Origin: CAYRHJ01 sp964424105
GTDB taxonomy: Bacteria; Planctomycetota; Phycisphaerae; UBA1845
Direction of reading: 5' to 3'
Length of the DNA stretch: 64,000 nucleotides
NCBI GenBank assembly: GCA_964424105.1
Contig: CAYRHJ010000019.1
Span: forward strand, 1-64,000
In this document: piece by piece, positions 7,574 to 17,083 of the stretch
Position numbering within the stretch: the first letter of the stretch is position 1
Layout: the number at the start of each line of letters is the position of its first letter
Notes under the pieces: model-generated
The model's input: the letters and a program-made list of their open reading frames with translations, nothing else
The model's database searches: none
Told to the model about the DNA's origin: nothing
Position numbers and translations under genes: made by a program

Positions 7574-10003
7574 TCAGGTCGAATTCATGTCCGGGGTCAG
7601 CGAGCCGGATCGATGCCTGGGCAGGGCGAACTTGTCGTAGAGCAAGAAGATGATAGCCGTCGCGAACATGATCGCACCGAAGAACAGCCAAAGCAGATCC
7701 GGTCGCTGCCTGTCGCGCACAAGCCGTTCATACATTTCACCGGAGAGGATGCCGCCGAACAGATTGCCCAGCGCCACCGCGACGAAATAATATCCCATGT
7801 AGGTAGCCACTTTCTGCGGTGGGGCGATTCGGCCGACGTATTCCTGACTGGTCGGGCTGGCCATCATTTCGCCGATCGCGAAGATGACGATCCCCACCGC
7901 CACCACGAGAAAAATCCCGCCCGCCGGGCCGATCATCGTTCCGCCGGCGGCGGCGGACAGGCCGATGCCGACGGCTGCAATCACCATGCCGACGATCATG
8001 GTTGTGAACTGATGAAACTTGGCCATCAGGAAGGAGACGAGGACTTGCAGCAATATGATGGCGCCGGCGTCGAAATTGACGATGTGTTCGGCGTTGACCT
8101 GTCGGCCCGCGTCCATGCGATCCCAGATTTCATTTCGATAGGCCAAGTCTCGCACGCCAGCCGCTAATTCCGCAGGCTTCATCGTGCGACTATCGGTGGA
8201 CAAGGAATCGGCGGCGCTTTTGATCGAATCGCGAGCCGGAAATCGTGAATCAGCCACGAGGGACGTGAGCACGCTTTTCAGTTCATCGAGTTCGGCGGCG
8301 TTTTCAAACGGGGGCGCTTTTCTGGATTTCAATCGCCCGTTGATCGTTTCGACGGCCTGTTTCAGAAGGTCGTCGGTGATGGGGGGCGGGGATGCGTCGA
8401 TGTCGGCGATGATGCGTCCGAGTTCCACGGGTTGGATGCGAACTTTGTACTGTAGAACGGTCCGGGCTGCGTCCACCAAATCGATGGGTTCCAGTGGTGG
8501 TTTTGCCTGGTCGGTGTTTATCAGATTGACCAATCGGATCAACTCCGCGTGGTCGTCACTCGTCAATCCCGGATCGGTTGCCAGCCGTCGAATTCGTTCG
8601 GCTCGATCGACGCGCTCGATCAGCTCGTCCGCACCTGCGATGGACTCTTGCAGCGCATCGAGAGGTGCGTCCGCGGCGCCTTTCAACGTGGATGCCAACG
8701 CGTCGGCTTCTTGTCGTTCGGGTTCGGCGGTGATTTCATTCCTGGCCAGCGCGTGGAGTTCAGAAACGAGTTCGCGGCCCCGCTCTCGTATTTCCGCCTC
8801 AGCTTCCGGTTCAGGTGCAGCCATGGATTCCAGGCCTCGGGCACGACGCACGATTCCGTCAAACTTCGCCAACAACTCCTTCTCTTCAATCGCGGCCAAT
8901 CGATCGATCCACTCGGGATGGCCCATGGCGTTGAATACCCGCCGGCCCAGGTTCACCATGGGTTTGGTTTCGGTGTAGTCGCGGATGTATTCGGGCATGG
9001 TCAGGAAAATCTGATTAAAGCTCGTCCAAAAGCCCGACATGATCAGAAGAAAGAGCGCAAACCGCCAATTGCTACAGTGCATCCGTTTCATCAAGGGATG
9101 ACGACGGGACGGGATGGGGCGCCCGGACCCACCCCCGCCCGATTGCGAACCGGCGGCTGCGAAATCCGGTCGTCCACTGCCGGGCGGGAGCATCAGATCC
9201 CATAGGCCGTTCAACGCCAACCACAAAACGACAAAAACGGTGCAGGTATTCCAATTGAACCACGACCATCGAAAACCGGGGATCATCAGTGCGATCAGGA
9301 CGACGAACACGGCGATAAAAAACCGAATATTTCCCAGCACCTCTACGGCGTCGTCCAAAACTTTTCGCAAGCTCCGCCGCGATGCGGATTGGGATTCTGT
9401 TGAGGGATCGCGATAGAACAACAGCACGATGACAAGATTCACCAACGCCCAACCGCTGCAAGCGATGAAGACGTAATCCCAACTGACTCCGCGCACCGCG
9501 CCGGCCACGAGTGGGCCGACGAAGCCGCCGATGTTGACCATCATATAAAATATACCGAAGGCCGTTGCGGAATTGCTCGCATTGGTGACCCGGGCCACGG
9601 TGCCCACCACCACGGGTTTGAAGATGGCCGCTGAAACCGCGACCAGCATGAACGCAGCCAGAAACGTGGGCATGGTCGTGGCTTGGCCCAGCAGGTAATA
9701 CGAGATCACCATGCCGACGTAGGCGATGGTGAACATCTTCTTGTAGCCGTACCGGTCAGCCAGCGCGCCGGTCAAAACGGGAAACAGGTATAGAAAGAAC
9801 GGGACGATGGCTTGAATCTGACCGCGCTGTAGCGACGTGAACCCCAGACCGCCCGTTTCCTTGGGGCCTGTGATGTAAAGCGAGGAGATGGCATAAAAAC
9901 CATACCAGGCCATCCGCTCGAAGATTTCCATCGTGTTGGCTACCCAGAAGGTGGTAGGGTAGCTTTTGATCTGGGCGACCAGTCCGAGCCTTTGTTCCGT
10001 CAC
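7574..10003 (-). CDS. POT/PTR-family peptide transporter with large insertion
   Basis: This 809-residue proton-coupled oligopeptide transporter (major facilitator superfamily) is far longer than the usual 450-500 residues. The family motif appears as EIFERMAWYGFYA in TM1 (26-38), and the TM2-3 loop has the MFS signature ALADRYGYKK (80-89). Two extra helices (about 227-268) match the HA/HB pair of bacterial POTs. After TM7 (about 312-335) a hydrophilic, helix-rich insertion of about 295 residues (345-640) precedes TM8 (about 645-662); by standard topology this loop is periplasmic. The next gene upstream on this strand is another POT protein, 45 bases away, so the pair is probably an operon. 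Substrates are likely di- or tripeptides. Confidence 0.88.
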   Translation of the reverse strand: MTEQRLGLVAQIKSYPTTFWVANTMEIFERMAWYGFYAISSLYITGPKETGGLGFTSLQRGQIQAIVPFFLYLFPVLTGALADRYGYKKMFTIAYVGMVISYYLLGQATTMPTFLAAFMLVAVSAAIFKPVVVGTVARVTNASNSATAFGIFYMMVNIGGFVGPLVAGAVRGVSWDYVFIACSGWALVNLVIVLLFYRDPSTESQSASRRSLRKVLDDAVEVLGNIRFFIAVFVVLIALMIPGFRWSWFNWNTCTVFVVLWLALNGLWDLMLPPGSGRPDFAAAGSQSGGGGSGRPIPSRRHPLMKRMHCSNWRFALFLLIMSGFWTSFNQIFLTMPEYIRDYTETKPMVNLGRRVFNAMGHPEWIDRLAAIEEKELLAKFDGIVRRARGLESMAAPEPEAEAEIRERGRELVSELHALARNEITAEPERQEADALASTLKGAADAPLDALQESIAGADELIERVDRAERIRRLATDPGLTSDDHAELIRLVNLINTDQAKPPLEPIDLVDAARTVLQYKVRIQPVELGRIIADIDASPPPITDDLLKQAVETINGRLKSRKAPPFENAAELDELKSVLTSLVADSRFPARDSIKSAADSLSTDSRTMKPAELAAGVRDLAYRNEIWDRMDAGRQVNAEHIVNFDAGAIILLQVLVSFLMAKFHQFTTMIVGMVIAAVGIGLSAAAGGTMIGPAGGIFLVVAVGIVIFAIGEMMASPTSQEYVGRIAPPQKVATYMGYYFVAVALGNLFGGILSGEMYERLVRDRQRPDLLWLFFGAIMFATAIIFLLYDKFALPRHRSGSLTPDMNST

Positions 10004-10048
10004 GGGTTTCTCCTGTTCAGTTCTCCGCGGCCATAACGATTCGCGGGA

Positions 10049-11938
10049 TCAATGAATCCCGTGCAGCAATGGCTTGATAAGCCGGAGCATCAGAAGCATG
10101 ATGACAGCCGCGATCAATCCGACGACGCCGAAGATCATGAAATAATTGGTCGGGGTCATCGTGCCCCAATAGCCGCCCACGGTGTGGGCGACGAAATTGG
10201 CGATGAAGCCGGTGCAGAAGAACCACAGGCCCATGAACAGCCCCACGTACTTCGGCGGGGCGGCTTTGGTCACCAGCGAGAGTCCGACGGGCGACAGGCA
10301 CAATTCGCCGATGGTCAAAACCAGGTAAAAGGCCATCAGCCATCCGATCGAGACGCGGGCCGTCGAGGACTGTTTGTAGATGGAGGTGAGGGCGTCGCGA
10401 AACTTGGGTTCGGCGCCCGCCGCGAGTAACTGGGCTTCAGCCCGACCAGAAAGCGTGGCTGACAATGAAAGATTTCGCGTGGCTGGGTCAAAGCGAATCA
10501 TCGGCACCTTGCTCCCGTCGAGTGTATGTTCAGGCCAGGCGGCGATGGGATGAAGCTCGCCCAGGTCGGCGGGGATGTTTACAACCACTTCCCACGTTTC
10601 GTCGGCATCGGCCTGTCCGGCCTGTTGGGCCTGACGAATGTTTTCGGCGGATTCATCGGCTTTGGCGCGTAGTTCGCCAACGGCCTGTTTGTAGGAAGCC
10701 GGGCTGGAGTCTCCCAAGGCGCGCATCCAATCGATGTCGGTGAGCACGCCGTTCATGTGCAAGGTGCCGTCTTCCCAACGAAGGCGCGTCGCACCGTATT
10801 CGGTCAAATCGACGTCGGCGGGCACCTCGGCCAGCGGCGCGGAGCTGTGGCGGTTCTCCGAGGAGGCGGCCAGAAGCATGACGCCGTAGGCTGCGGCCAG
10901 AAAGACCATGGCGATGCCCATTTTCATCGGCGTGGAGGGTTGCAGTTTTCGCTTTTGCAGAAACTGCCATAGCCAAGCGAAGACGGCGGCGAAGACGATA
11001 ATGAAAAAGGGGTTGATGGACTGGGTCATGGCCGCTCCGATGCTCCAACCTGCCAGCCCTTCTTCTGTAGCGGGCTGCGGCTCGGACGGTAGCACGACCT
11101 CCGGGGACGAGCTGCGGAACACATGGAGGTTCGTATGCTGATCCGCCCACAGGTTCATGACGTTGGCGGCCTGCTCGAACCCGACCCAGAACAAGATGGC
11201 AAAGACACAAATAATGACCAAAACAATGCTTCGATCACGATAAATGCGTCGCGTTTGAGCGTCGGCAGATTCGACGGTCCCGTCACTCCCTCTTTTCGCA
11301 TCCGCCTGTTTCGCATTGGATTCCTCGGCTGCGATGGCGCGTTCACGGATGACGACGGTCTCCATGCCCATGATGTACACGATCAAACCGAGCACCATGC
11401 CCACCCCGGCGGCGGCGAAGCCGTAATGCCAACCGTAGTTCAATTGGAGCCACGCGCAAACCAACGGACCGATGAACGCTCCGGTGTTGATGCCCATATA
11501 AAAAATAGTGAACGCGCTGTCTCGGCGCTCATCCGCCGATCGGTAGAGAGATCCGACCTGCGTTGATATGTTGGGCTTCAAGAAGCCCGTGCCGATAACG
11601 AGGCACCCCAACCCGGAATAGAAAAAGGGCAATGGCTCGAAGGCCAATAGGAAATGCCCGATGGCAATGATGACCCCACCAATGACTACCGACCATCGCG
11701 CCCCCAGCCATTTGTCTGCCACCATCCCGCCCAGAATGGGCGTCGCATAGACGAGACCGGTGTACCAGGCAAAGACCATCGAGGCATCGCTCTGATGCCA
11801 GAAGAGGTAATTGACCATGTAGAGGATCAGCAGGGCCTTCATGCCGTAAAAGCTGAAGCGCTCCCACATTTCGGCGAAGAAGAGGATGTAAAGGCCCTTG
11901 GGATGCCCGAGAATCTCGCCCTTGGATTGGTTGTTCAC
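10049..11938 (-). CDS. POT/PTR-family peptide transporter with TM9-TM10 insertion
   Basis: This protein is about 629 residues from the GTG at 11938. That start is preferred because GGAG lies nine bases upstream and the 18 earlier codons look random. TM1 carries EMWERFSFYGM, the canonical POT ExxER motif. A hydrophilic insertion of about 170 residues (roughly 360-528) lies between TM9 (ends in YGVMLLAAS) and TM10 (begins VSIGWLMAFYLVL). This is the same position as the extracellular domain of mammalian PepT1/PepT2. It precedes the second POT gene by 45 bases on the same strand. It should import short peptides with protons; the insertion's role is unknown. Confidence 0.9.
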   Translation of the reverse strand: MNNQSKGEILGHPKGLYILFFAEMWERFSFYGMKALLILYMVNYLFWHQSDASMVFAWYTGLVYATPILGGMVADKWLGARWSVVIGGVIIAIGHFLLAFEPLPFFYSGLGCLVIGTGFLKPNISTQVGSLYRSADERRDSAFTIFYMGINTGAFIGPLVCAWLQLNYGWHYGFAAAGVGMVLGLIVYIMGMETVVIRERAIAAEESNAKQADAKRGSDGTVESADAQTRRIYRDRSIVLVIICVFAILFWVGFEQAANVMNLWADQHTNLHVFRSSSPEVVLPSEPQPATEEGLAGWSIGAAMTQSINPFFIIVFAAVFAWLWQFLQKRKLQPSTPMKMGIAMVFLAAAYGVMLLAASSENRHSSAPLAEVPADVDLTEYGATRLRWEDGTLHMNGVLTDIDWMRALGDSSPASYKQAVGELRAKADESAENIRQAQQAGQADADETWEVVVNIPADLGELHPIAAWPEHTLDGSKVPMIRFDPATRNLSLSATLSGRAEAQLLAAGAEPKFRDALTSIYKQSSTARVSIGWLMAFYLVLTIGELCLSPVGLSLVTKAAPPKYVGLFMGLWFFCTGFIANFVAHTVGGYWGTMTPTNYFMIFGVVGLIAAVIMLLMLRLIKPLLHGIH

Positions 11939-12058
11939 TAATAATGGCTCCGCTCGTTGGATGGCGGTGGCCGCCGCGCCCGCGGCCCACATTCACCGGC
12001 CATGGTTTATTCGGGGCCGCACGTCGTGCGCCGGCTGCTTGCTGCCGCGGCAGACGCA

Positions 12059-12496
12059 CTACCGTGTACCGGACATCAGATACTCGTTTAAGTACTCGAT
12101 CGTGTCCTGCTGCTGGCGATTTTCCAGGGCCAAAATGTCGCCGCTGGAAAGCATGCCCACCAATCGATTGTTCTTCACGATCGGCAAATGGCGGATGCGT
12201 TTCTCCGTCATCACACTGCAACATTCGGCGATCTTGCTGGTCGGCTGACAGCAGGCCACCGGCGTGGTCATCACGTCTTTCACCATCGTATTGGCCGGAT
12301 CAAGGCTCTGGGCCACGATGCGGTTGAGCACGTCTCGCTCGGTAAAGATGCCCACCACCTTTTCGCCACGGGTTACGACGAGAGCCCCGACGCGGTGATC
12401 GCTCATGACCTTGGCAGCCGCCATGACGGTCATGTCCTCGTCGGCACTGAGCACGTCCGATTTCTTCTTGTCGAGGATGTCTTGGGCTGTTGGCAT
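12059..12496 (-). CDS. CBS-domain pair protein
   Basis: This 145-residue cytoplasmic protein consists of two CBS motifs. The first carries DHRVGALVVTRGEKVVGIFT and the second EKRIRHLPIVKNNRLVGMLS, followed by a short helical tail. Such stand-alone CBS pairs bind adenine nucleotides and regulate partner proteins. The start at 12496 (MPTAQDILDKK) is supported by GGGAG seven bases upstream; in-frame ATGs at 12517 and 12556 lack this. It lies upstream of the POT genes on the same strand, but a 120-base gap makes co-transcription uncertain. Confidence 0.9.
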   Translation of the reverse strand: MPTAQDILDKKKSDVLSADEDMTVMAAAKVMSDHRVGALVVTRGEKVVGIFTERDVLNRIVAQSLDPANTMVKDVMTTPVACCQPTSKIAECCSVMTEKRIRHLPIVKNNRLVGMLSSGDILALENRQQQDTIEYLNEYLMSGTR

Positions 12497-12666
12497 GGCA
12501 CGCTCCCAGTCATGCATGAATGTAATATGGCCCGAACGGACGCAGCGATCCACCACAGAATGAAATAACGGCGTCGGTCGTGGCCCAACCGCACAGTTTC
12601 AATTCCTTCCTCGGCGAATCCGCGCGAAGGCAAGTCCGCGGCTCGCGAACGGAATTGAAACAGATG

Positions 12667-13698
12667 CTAATCGATTCCCTTCTCCGCCAGCCACCTTTCC
12701 GCGTCGATTGCGGCTCGGCAGCCCATTCCCGCCGCGGTCACGGCTTGGCGATAGACCGAGTCACTCACGTCACCCGCGACGAATACGCCGTCTACGCTGG
12801 TAAACGAGCGGGGCGGTTTTTTCAACACGACGTATTTCTTTTCGTCAAGCTCCAGTTGCCCCTTCAGAAACGCCGAATTGGGCGTGTGGCCTATGGCGGC
12901 GAAGAATCCGCGGCATTCCAACGTGGACTCTTGGCCGGTCTCAACGTTCTTGATCGCGGCTGCGGTGACATGATCGTCGCCCAGAACGTCCGTCACAACG
13001 GAGTTCCAAACGACTTCAATCTTGGGGTTCTCCAGAACGCGTGTCTGCATGATTTTGGAGGCGCGGAATTGATCGCGCCGATGCACAATGTACACCTTGC
13101 TCCCGAATTTCGCGAGATAGCTGGCCTCCTCCATGGCGGAATCTCCCCCGCCCACGACCACCAAAGCCTGGTCGCGAAAAATGGGCAAGGCCCCATCACA
13201 TACCGCGCAGGCGCTGACCCCGCCCCCCGAACGGGCCAAACGCAGCTCGTTCTCCAGCCCCAGCCAGTTGGCCGTCGCTCCCGTCGCGATGATGACCGAA
13301 TGGGCCCGAATGGTATGGTCGCGGTCGCTGATCACGGTGAACGGTTTGGTTGACAAGTCAACGCTGGCCGCGTCTTGGTATTGATAGAAGTGCCCGTCAT
13401 CATCGAGGTTGGGCTTCTGGCCGTCGTCCGTCATGACACGGGTTTCGAAGCGGATGGCCTGGCGCTCGAAAGCGGCCATCATCTTCGGACCGGTGATGCC
13501 TTCCGGAAAACCCGGGTAATTCTCAACGTCAGTGGTGAGCATGAGTTGACCGCCGGGAAGCTCCAGCGCCGGGTCTGATTTGGCCCGGCCGGCGAATATG
13601 AGCGGCGAAAGATTGGCACGGGCGGCGTAAATCGCGGCGGTCCAACCGGCGGGACCGGAGCCAATGATGACGACTTTCTCAACCTGATCACTCGACAT
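12667..13698 (-). CDS. trxB: Thioredoxin reductase
   Basis: This 343-residue flavoprotein reduces thioredoxin with NADPH. It has the FAD-binding motif GSGPAG (13-18), the redox centre CAVC (164-167, as CAVCDG), the NADPH-binding GGGDSA (183-188) and the C-terminal FAD motif FVAGDVSDSVYRQAVTAAGM. Length is slightly above the usual 310-320 residues because of extra residues around 95-115. It probably serves the methionine sulfoxide reductase and thioredoxin-like proteins encoded in this window, although no thioredoxin gene is adjacent. No operon partner is obvious. Confidence 0.96.
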   Translation of the reverse strand: MSSDQVEKVVIIGSGPAGWTAAIYAARANLSPLIFAGRAKSDPALELPGGQLMLTTDVENYPGFPEGITGPKMMAAFERQAIRFETRVMTDDGQKPNLDDDGHFYQYQDAASVDLSTKPFTVISDRDHTIRAHSVIIATGATANWLGLENELRLARSGGGVSACAVCDGALPIFRDQALVVVGGGDSAMEEASYLAKFGSKVYIVHRRDQFRASKIMQTRVLENPKIEVVWNSVVTDVLGDDHVTAAAIKNVETGQESTLECRGFFAAIGHTPNSAFLKGQLELDEKKYVVLKKPPRSFTSVDGVFVAGDVSDSVYRQAVTAAGMGCRAAIDAERWLAEKGID

Positions 13699-14026
13699 GC
13701 ATTCTCCCGATTGCGTCAGTATGGGCCTGATGGTCCGGCAGGATTCAGATGACGGGGCGCTGAATCCGAAACGGCTAATCTAAACCATTGGCCGGGAATA
13801 ACAACGGCCCGACAGGAGCTTCGTCATTCCACGTCAAGCCGGACGGACGATTGTGCCCGCCCTGGACGCGGCCAGCCTATTCAAACCGGCGGAATCCTAA
13901 CAAACATTGAATCCCCCTTCAAATCGAATCTCGCGGCGGCATCCGTTTGACGGATATTGCCAACGAACGTGGAAGCACATGATACCGAAGAGGGGGTGGG
14001 GGGAGACGTATGGGTCAGGCGACAGG
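13699..14026. other. Intergenic gap, nothing recognised
   Basis: This 328-base stretch upstream of trxB contains no credible reading frame, tRNA or repeat copy. It should hold the trxB promoter, but no convincing box pair was found by eye. Confidence 0.5.
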
Positions 14027-14458
14027 TCAGCTTTCACCGCCGATATCCGAGAGCGTGGCTTCGAAGAATAATTGAGTGGTCATCGCATGGTGCCGCCTCA
14101 AATGGTCCAGGAACTCGATGGCGTGATAGGTGAGTTCCGCGGTTTTGCCGGCGGGGTCCGACCGCCACGTATCCGTCGCCGCACGGATGACGCACATGCG
14201 ACCTTGCAAATCTCCGTGATTCTCCGCGAGCTGACCGACGCGAGTGGCCAACCGGGGTTGGGATTTGAGAATGTCGTTCACCACGCTTTGCAGCCGGCTC
14301 AACGCACAATCGAAGGCCGTCATTTGCACTTCCAGCGCATCGAGAACGTCTGGTGTAGCCTTCCCCTTGACTTTCTGCAAAACGTTTTCGTAATCGTCAA
14401 TGGTACGTAACAGCCCGGCGGCGGTGTCCTTGCGTCGTGAACGAATATCGAAAGACAT
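14027..14458 (-). CDS. Hypothetical cytoplasmic helical protein
   Basis: This 143-residue protein has no signal or membrane segment and appears almost entirely alpha-helical. It contains several His in the C-terminal helix (DHLRRHHAMTTQLFF), a pattern that could suggest a four-helix bundle such as hemerythrin-like proteins, but the hemerythrin ligand spacing is not evident, so no function is assigned. The codon pattern is consistent with a real gene. No clear ribosome site precedes the ATG. Confidence 0.55.
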   Translation of the reverse strand: MSFDIRSRRKDTAAGLLRTIDDYENVLQKVKGKATPDVLDALEVQMTAFDCALSRLQSVVNDILKSQPRLATRVGQLAENHGDLQGRMCVIRAATDTWRSDPAGKTAELTYHAIEFLDHLRRHHAMTTQLFFEATLSDIGGES

Positions 14459-15256
14459 TTGGGAGTCACTTCAAAAATATGTCTTGGGACGATCTTGCCA
14501 CCGCTCGAACAGGCTTGACCGGGATTTCAAACTTCCCAATCCCATTTGATCGACCGCCAAAAGCTTAGCCCGATGTTATTTTGACGCAACTGCTCGGCGA
14601 ACGATGGCTTCCCCATGTACTGCAAATCGGCAGTGGCCACTTTCAAGCATGACTCGAAATGGCGTCCACAGAACGCGGTGATTCGAAAAAAACGGCATCT
14701 GAATTCGGCACCACGTGAAATAGAATGGTCCAAAAATGTCCCCTGCGTCCGAATAATGGCCTTACCAGCGTTTTGATCGTTGCTGCCTTGCAAGACTTCA
14801 TTCAGATTCGGTCAGGATCGCGATTTGTTATTGTGGTCGGCTGATATGGTGCGTATGATTGAGCGTGAAATTTGAAGTAAACTCCTGCGGGCAACGCGGT
14901 GGTTTACGGGTTTATTTTTCCGTCGCGATTGGATACCCAGTGATATTCGCTGGTGATGATGATTCGCAAGGAGGTTTTTCGGAACGGACTTGGGGAACGG
15001 GGTAAACCCGACTCACAACGAATTGATTGACTTTGGTTGTGAGTTTCGGTAGAAGGGGACCTGTCGACTGACGAGCGCCGCGTCGGTCACATCGCCCATC
15101 ATGGGTATCGGCGCACGGGAACGGTCTAGAAACGACCGCAACTGATAAACGAATCATTGCTGACCTCAATCAGGTGAACTTCATTGTCGGCGTCGGTCGC
15201 CGTGTTCACCGTTTGGAGGCAACAGCGTCACTTGTCGCGTAAAAAGGTCAAGAACC
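14459..15256. other. Gap upstream of ribosomal protein S1; weak frames only
   Basis: This 800-base region appears somewhat more AT-rich by eye than its surroundings. Two short minus-strand frames (14527-14793 and 14912-15169) have no recognisable homology or ribosome site and are not called. The only clear structure is the inverted repeat at 15008-15049. The first half could be a decayed gene. Confidence 0.45.
15008..15049 (+). promoter_or_regulatory. Inverted repeat upstream of S1 gene, overlapping a possible promoter
   Basis: ACTCACAAC (15011-15019) is the exact reverse complement of GTTGTGAGT (15036-15044). The stem can be extended by CCG/CGG across a two-base bulge. The loop holds TTGACT (15027-15032), followed after 17 bases by TAGAAG (15050-15055), a weak promoter pair. 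The structure lies about 210 bases upstream of the S1 start. It could be an operator or a leader hairpin; S1 is autoregulated in other bacteria, but no link is shown here. Confidence 0.45.
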
Positions 15257-16762
15257 ATGAACGAACCAACCAGGCCATTGCACGCTACGGAGGTTGAAGT
15301 CTCACCGATCAGCTCGACGCTATCCCATGACGGTGAAAGTCCCGTGCCGGCGTCTTCCCGCAGTGTTGAATCCCCGCCGCCCGTTGCAAATGCCTCTGCC
15401 TCCGAGTGGAGACCGGACCAACGGGGTGCATCCCTGCGTGGTCGCATCATCGGCGTGGAGGATGACACCGTGTTCGTGGACGTCGGTTCACAGGCCAGGG
15501 TGCGCGTGCCTCGAAAGCAATTCAACAACGGGCACGAAGCCACCGTGGGCAAGGACGTTGATCTGGTGGTCGTTCGAATTGACACCGAAAAGAACGAGCT
15601 GCATGCCAACCTTCGGTGCGCCGTCGAGGAAAAAAATCCGTCCCCGTTCGCCGTGGGTAGCATGGTGGACTGCCAAGTAACCGGAATGATCAAGGGCGGC
15701 CTCGAAGCGCAAATCGGCGAGGCACGAGCGTTCATGCCCGCGTCACACGTTGACATCACTCACCTGCGAGACATTTCCGTTCTGTTGGGCCAAACCGTGC
15801 GGTGTCAGGTTCTGGAAGTCGACAAAAAATCGAAAAACATCATCGTCAGTCGCCGCAAGGCCATCGAACAGGAATTGGCCCAAGCCAAGGAGCGACTTCT
15901 CAGCGACATTCAAGCGGGCCAGGTGCGAAAGGGCGTGGTCCGCAATATCGTTGAATATGGAGCCTTCGTTGACGTTGGGGGCGTTCACGGCCTGCTGCAC
16001 GTCAGCGACATGAGCTGGGCGCCCGTCGAAAAGCCTGCGGACGTCGTCAAGGAAGGTGACCAGATCGAGGTCAAGGTGCTCAAGGTCAATCTCGAACGCA
16101 ACCGCATCTCGCTGGGTCTGAAGCAGATGTCGCCGGACCCGTGGAAGGGCGTCGAGTCGAAGTATTCGGTGGGCATGCCCTTGAACGTGCGGGTGGTCAA
16201 GCTGGCGGAGTTCGGCGCGTTTGCCGAGGTTGAAAAAGGCGTCAACGGACTCATTCCCCTGAACGAAATGAGCTGGGCTCAGCGACCCGCGAAAGTGGAC
16301 GACGTGGTGCAGGTCGGCCAATCGATCGACGTTGCGGTGCTGAACGTCGATGGCAAGCGCCGGCGCATCGGTCTGAGCATTCGGCAACTCCTGACCGATC
16401 CCTGGGCGGAGGTGGCCGCAAAATTCCCGGCTGAATCGATCGTCACCGGGCAGGTCACGCGCTGTTTGGATTTCGGCGCTCTGGTCGAATTGCAACCCGG
16501 TATCGAGGGCATGGTCCACGTATCGGAAATGTCCCAGCAGCACGTGAAGAGTCCCGCGGACGTCGTCAGTGTCGGCGAAGAGGTGAAGGTCAAGGTGCTC
16601 GCGGTCGATGCCCAGAAGCGCCGAATCGCCTTGTCCATCAAAGCCACCCAATCCAACGGACAGATGGCTGCGGAATCGGCCCCATCATCCGAAAAACCAG
16701 CGGCCTCCAAGAAACGAAAAAAACCGCTCCGTGGCGGGCTTTCATCACACTTTGAGTGGTAG
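15257..16762 (+). CDS. rpsA: 30S ribosomal protein S1 (five S1 domains)
   Basis: This 501-residue protein carries five tandem S1 RNA-binding domains at about residues 53-115, 128-200, 215-285, 298-370 and 385-457. Domains 3-5 are the most canonical, for example EYGAFVDVGGVHGLLHVSDM and EFGAFAEVEKGVNGLIPLNE. S1 helps the 30S subunit bind structured mRNA. A low-complexity tail ends in Lys/Arg. The number of domains varies between phyla (six in E. coli, four in many Firmicutes); five plus an acidic/Pro-rich N-terminus of about 50 residues is seen here. A second S1-like protein elsewhere in the genome cannot be excluded as the main S1. Confidence 0.88.
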   Translation: MNEPTRPLHATEVEVSPISSTLSHDGESPVPASSRSVESPPPVANASASEWRPDQRGASLRGRIIGVEDDTVFVDVGSQARVRVPRKQFNNGHEATVGKDVDLVVVRIDTEKNELHANLRCAVEEKNPSPFAVGSMVDCQVTGMIKGGLEAQIGEARAFMPASHVDITHLRDISVLLGQTVRCQVLEVDKKSKNIIVSRRKAIEQELAQAKERLLSDIQAGQVRKGVVRNIVEYGAFVDVGGVHGLLHVSDMSWAPVEKPADVVKEGDQIEVKVLKVNLERNRISLGLKQMSPDPWKGVESKYSVGMPLNVRVVKLAEFGAFAEVEKGVNGLIPLNEMSWAQRPAKVDDVVQVGQSIDVAVLNVDGKRRRIGLSIRQLLTDPWAEVAAKFPAESIVTGQVTRCLDFGALVELQPGIEGMVHVSEMSQQHVKSPADVVSVGEEVKVKVLAVDAQKRRIALSIKATQSNGQMAAESAPSSEKPAASKKRKKPLRGGLSSHFEW

Positions 16763-16862
16763 TTCGAAGATCGGCGGCGCGAAACCAATCAGGCCACGCC
16801 CGACCCGGCTGGCAATAAATCCGCGCCGCGCCGGCATCCTTCGTCAATCCCGCTCGCGTGGC

Positions 16863-16991
16863 CCGTCATTCCGGCGCAGGCCGGAATCCAGAAGAACGCT
16901 GCCTGGACTCCGGCTTGCGCCGGAGTGACAATCGGGACAATCCCGCCCGCCGGAGTGACAATCGGGACAATCCCGCTCTCGCTACCGTGGC
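16863..16991. repeat. Long dispersed repeat (copy also at 58867-58964)
   Basis: This begins with an inverted family A palindrome (GTCATTCCGGCGCAGGCC), then AGAAGAACGCTGCCTGG, then a second palindrome (CTCCGGCTTGCGCCGGAG), and ends GCTACCGTGG. The copy at 58867-58964 shares the whole order. Here a 30-bp unit ending in CGGGACAATCCCG is duplicated in tandem (16921-16950 and 16951-16978); the other copy has it once. Confidence 0.85.
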
Positions 16992-17083
16992 CAAAAACCT
17001 AAATCTCAAAAACCCCGAGCATCCATCCAGCCAACTTGATGTTCGGACCGACCCTGCTTATCATCCGTCCGAGGTGACGTTCC

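Noticed and set aside
12580..13353. Plus-strand frame opposite trxB
   Set aside because: The minus strand encodes a complete thioredoxin reductase with all motifs.
14527..14793. 88-residue minus-strand frame in the gap before rpsA
   Set aside because: No homology, no ribosome site and no partner. It could be a decayed gene, but the support is too weak to call.
14912..15169. 85-residue minus-strand frame upstream of rpsA
   Set aside because: It overlaps the inverted repeat and likely promoter region of rpsA and has no recognisable features.
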